Assembly (NCBI RefSeq): GCF_001484965.1
Contig: NZ_KQ947398.1
Span: forward strand, 1-64,000
Origin: Shouchella shacheensis
Lineage (GTDB): Bacteria; Bacillota; Bacilli; Bacillales; Bacillaceae_D
Length of the DNA: 64,000 bases
Reading direction: 5' to 3'
In this document: piece after piece, positions 63,696 through 64,000 of the stretch
How positions within the stretch are numbered: the first letter of the stretch is position 1
Layout of the letters: each line of letters begins with the position of its first letter
The notes under the pieces: model-generated
What the model saw: the letters and a program-made list of their open reading frames with translations, nothing else
What the model was told of the DNA's origin: nothing
Databases searched by the model: none
Made by a program: the position numbers and the translations under genes

Positions 63696-64000
63696 GTGAT
63701 TAACAAAACGAAAACCATTCTTAGAATGATTAAATTTGAGCACACGGTGTTTGCGCTTCCATTCGCGTTTTTGGGAATGATGCTTGGAAGCTATGAAGTC
63801 AACGATACGTCGCCAACCCTCTGGCAGATCATATGGGTGACGCTTGCGATGGTTGGAGCGAGAAGTGCGGCGATGTCCTTAAACCGAGTCATTGATGCCA
63901 GAATAGACAAGCAGAATCCGCGGACAGCGAACAGAGAAATTCCTGCAGGCTTGCTTTCAAAGGTGGATGTCTGGGTCTTTATTGCCGCCTCGTTTGCGCT
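63696..64000 (+). CDS. UbiA-family prenyltransferase (MqnP-like), 3' end outside window
   Basis: The first 101 codons of a polytopic prenyltransferase. GTG 63696 has AAGAAGGGGAG upstream. FEHTVFALPFAFLGMML is the UbiA/MqnP N-terminal segment, and NRVIDARIDKQN near 62 is the aspartate-rich NxxxDxxxD diphosphate/Mg site. B. subtilis has hepT here instead. In bacilli with the futalosine menaquinone route, such as B. halodurans, a UbiA-like enzyme lies at this place, so I infer MqnP rather than MenA. Confidence 0.85.
   Translation, partial: MINKTKTILRMIKFEHTVFALPFAFLGMMLGSYEVNDTSPTLWQIIWVTLAMVGARSAAMSLNRVIDARIDKQNPRTANREIPAGLLSKVDVWVFIAASFA

Overview
The window looks like chromosome of a low-to-mid G+C endospore-forming Bacillaceae, probably an alkaliphilic or halophilic relative of Bacillus halodurans and Shouchella. 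The evidence is gene content and order. serA, fer, ypbB-recQ-ypbD-ypbF, ypbG, mecB (ypbH), gudB, ypdA, prsW, sleB-ypeB, cmk, the S1-like ypfD, yphA, der, gpsA, yphE, yphF, spoIVA, folE (mtrA), mtrB, hepS and menG follow the Bacillus subtilis order. Sporulation and germination genes (spoIVA, sleB, ypeB, a spoVIF-like gene) confirm a spore former. No rRNA or tRNA gene, complete insertion sequence or CRISPR array was seen.

Layout. Bases 1-9.8 kb hold a catabolic cluster: two fused TRAP permeases of the TAXI type, a TAXI-type binding lipoprotein, and a beta-oxidation-like set (3-hydroxyacyl-CoA dehydrogenase, acyl-CoA dehydrogenase, thiolase, hotdog thioesterase) plus a ketopantoate-reductase-like enzyme. 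Together they could import and degrade a small carboxylic acid. Bases 9.8-12.3 kb hold serA under a T-box leader and the ferredoxin gene fer. Bases 12.4-16.2 kb hold the ypbB-recQ-ypbD-ypbE-like-ypbF run.

Bases 16.2-33.3 kb are an accessory island placed between ypbF and ypbG, which are neighbours in B. subtilis. It contains a twice-frameshifted acetyltransferase, an SDR fragment, an N-terminally truncated Rpn gene, an intact SDR, a type II Wadjet (JetABCD) defence operon whose SMC-like gene jetC is broken, an aldehyde dehydrogenase, a frameshifted Rpn nuclease, a secreted protein, a DUF4269 protein and an M20 amidohydrolase. Several short genes sit between these.

Bases 33.4-40.5 kb return to the core order (ypbG, a MerR-like regulator, mecB, gudB, ypdA, ansA, prsW). 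Bases 40.6-47.7 kb hold a methionine operon (metI, yitJ-type metF fusion, metH) behind a SAM-I riboswitch. Bases 47.9-64 kb run from the germination pair sleB-ypeB through cmk, plsC, S1-like, yphA, der, plsY, gpsA, spoVIF, yphE, yphF and spoIVA to folE-mtrB-hepS-menG and a UbiA-type prenyltransferase cut by the window end.

A family of about 120-bp hairpin-forming intergenic repeats occurs in at least six places from 35.8 kb onward, including head-to-tail tandem copies. They often lie where a gene expected from B. subtilis synteny is absent (ypfA, hbs) or where the met operon is inserted. The main points of interest are the decayed Wadjet operon, the repeat family and its link to synteny gaps, a repeat separating the SAM riboswitch from its operon, a MerR/B12-fold regulator that lacks the usual cobalamin histidine, and a stand-alone Rpn C-terminal domain with its own expression signals.
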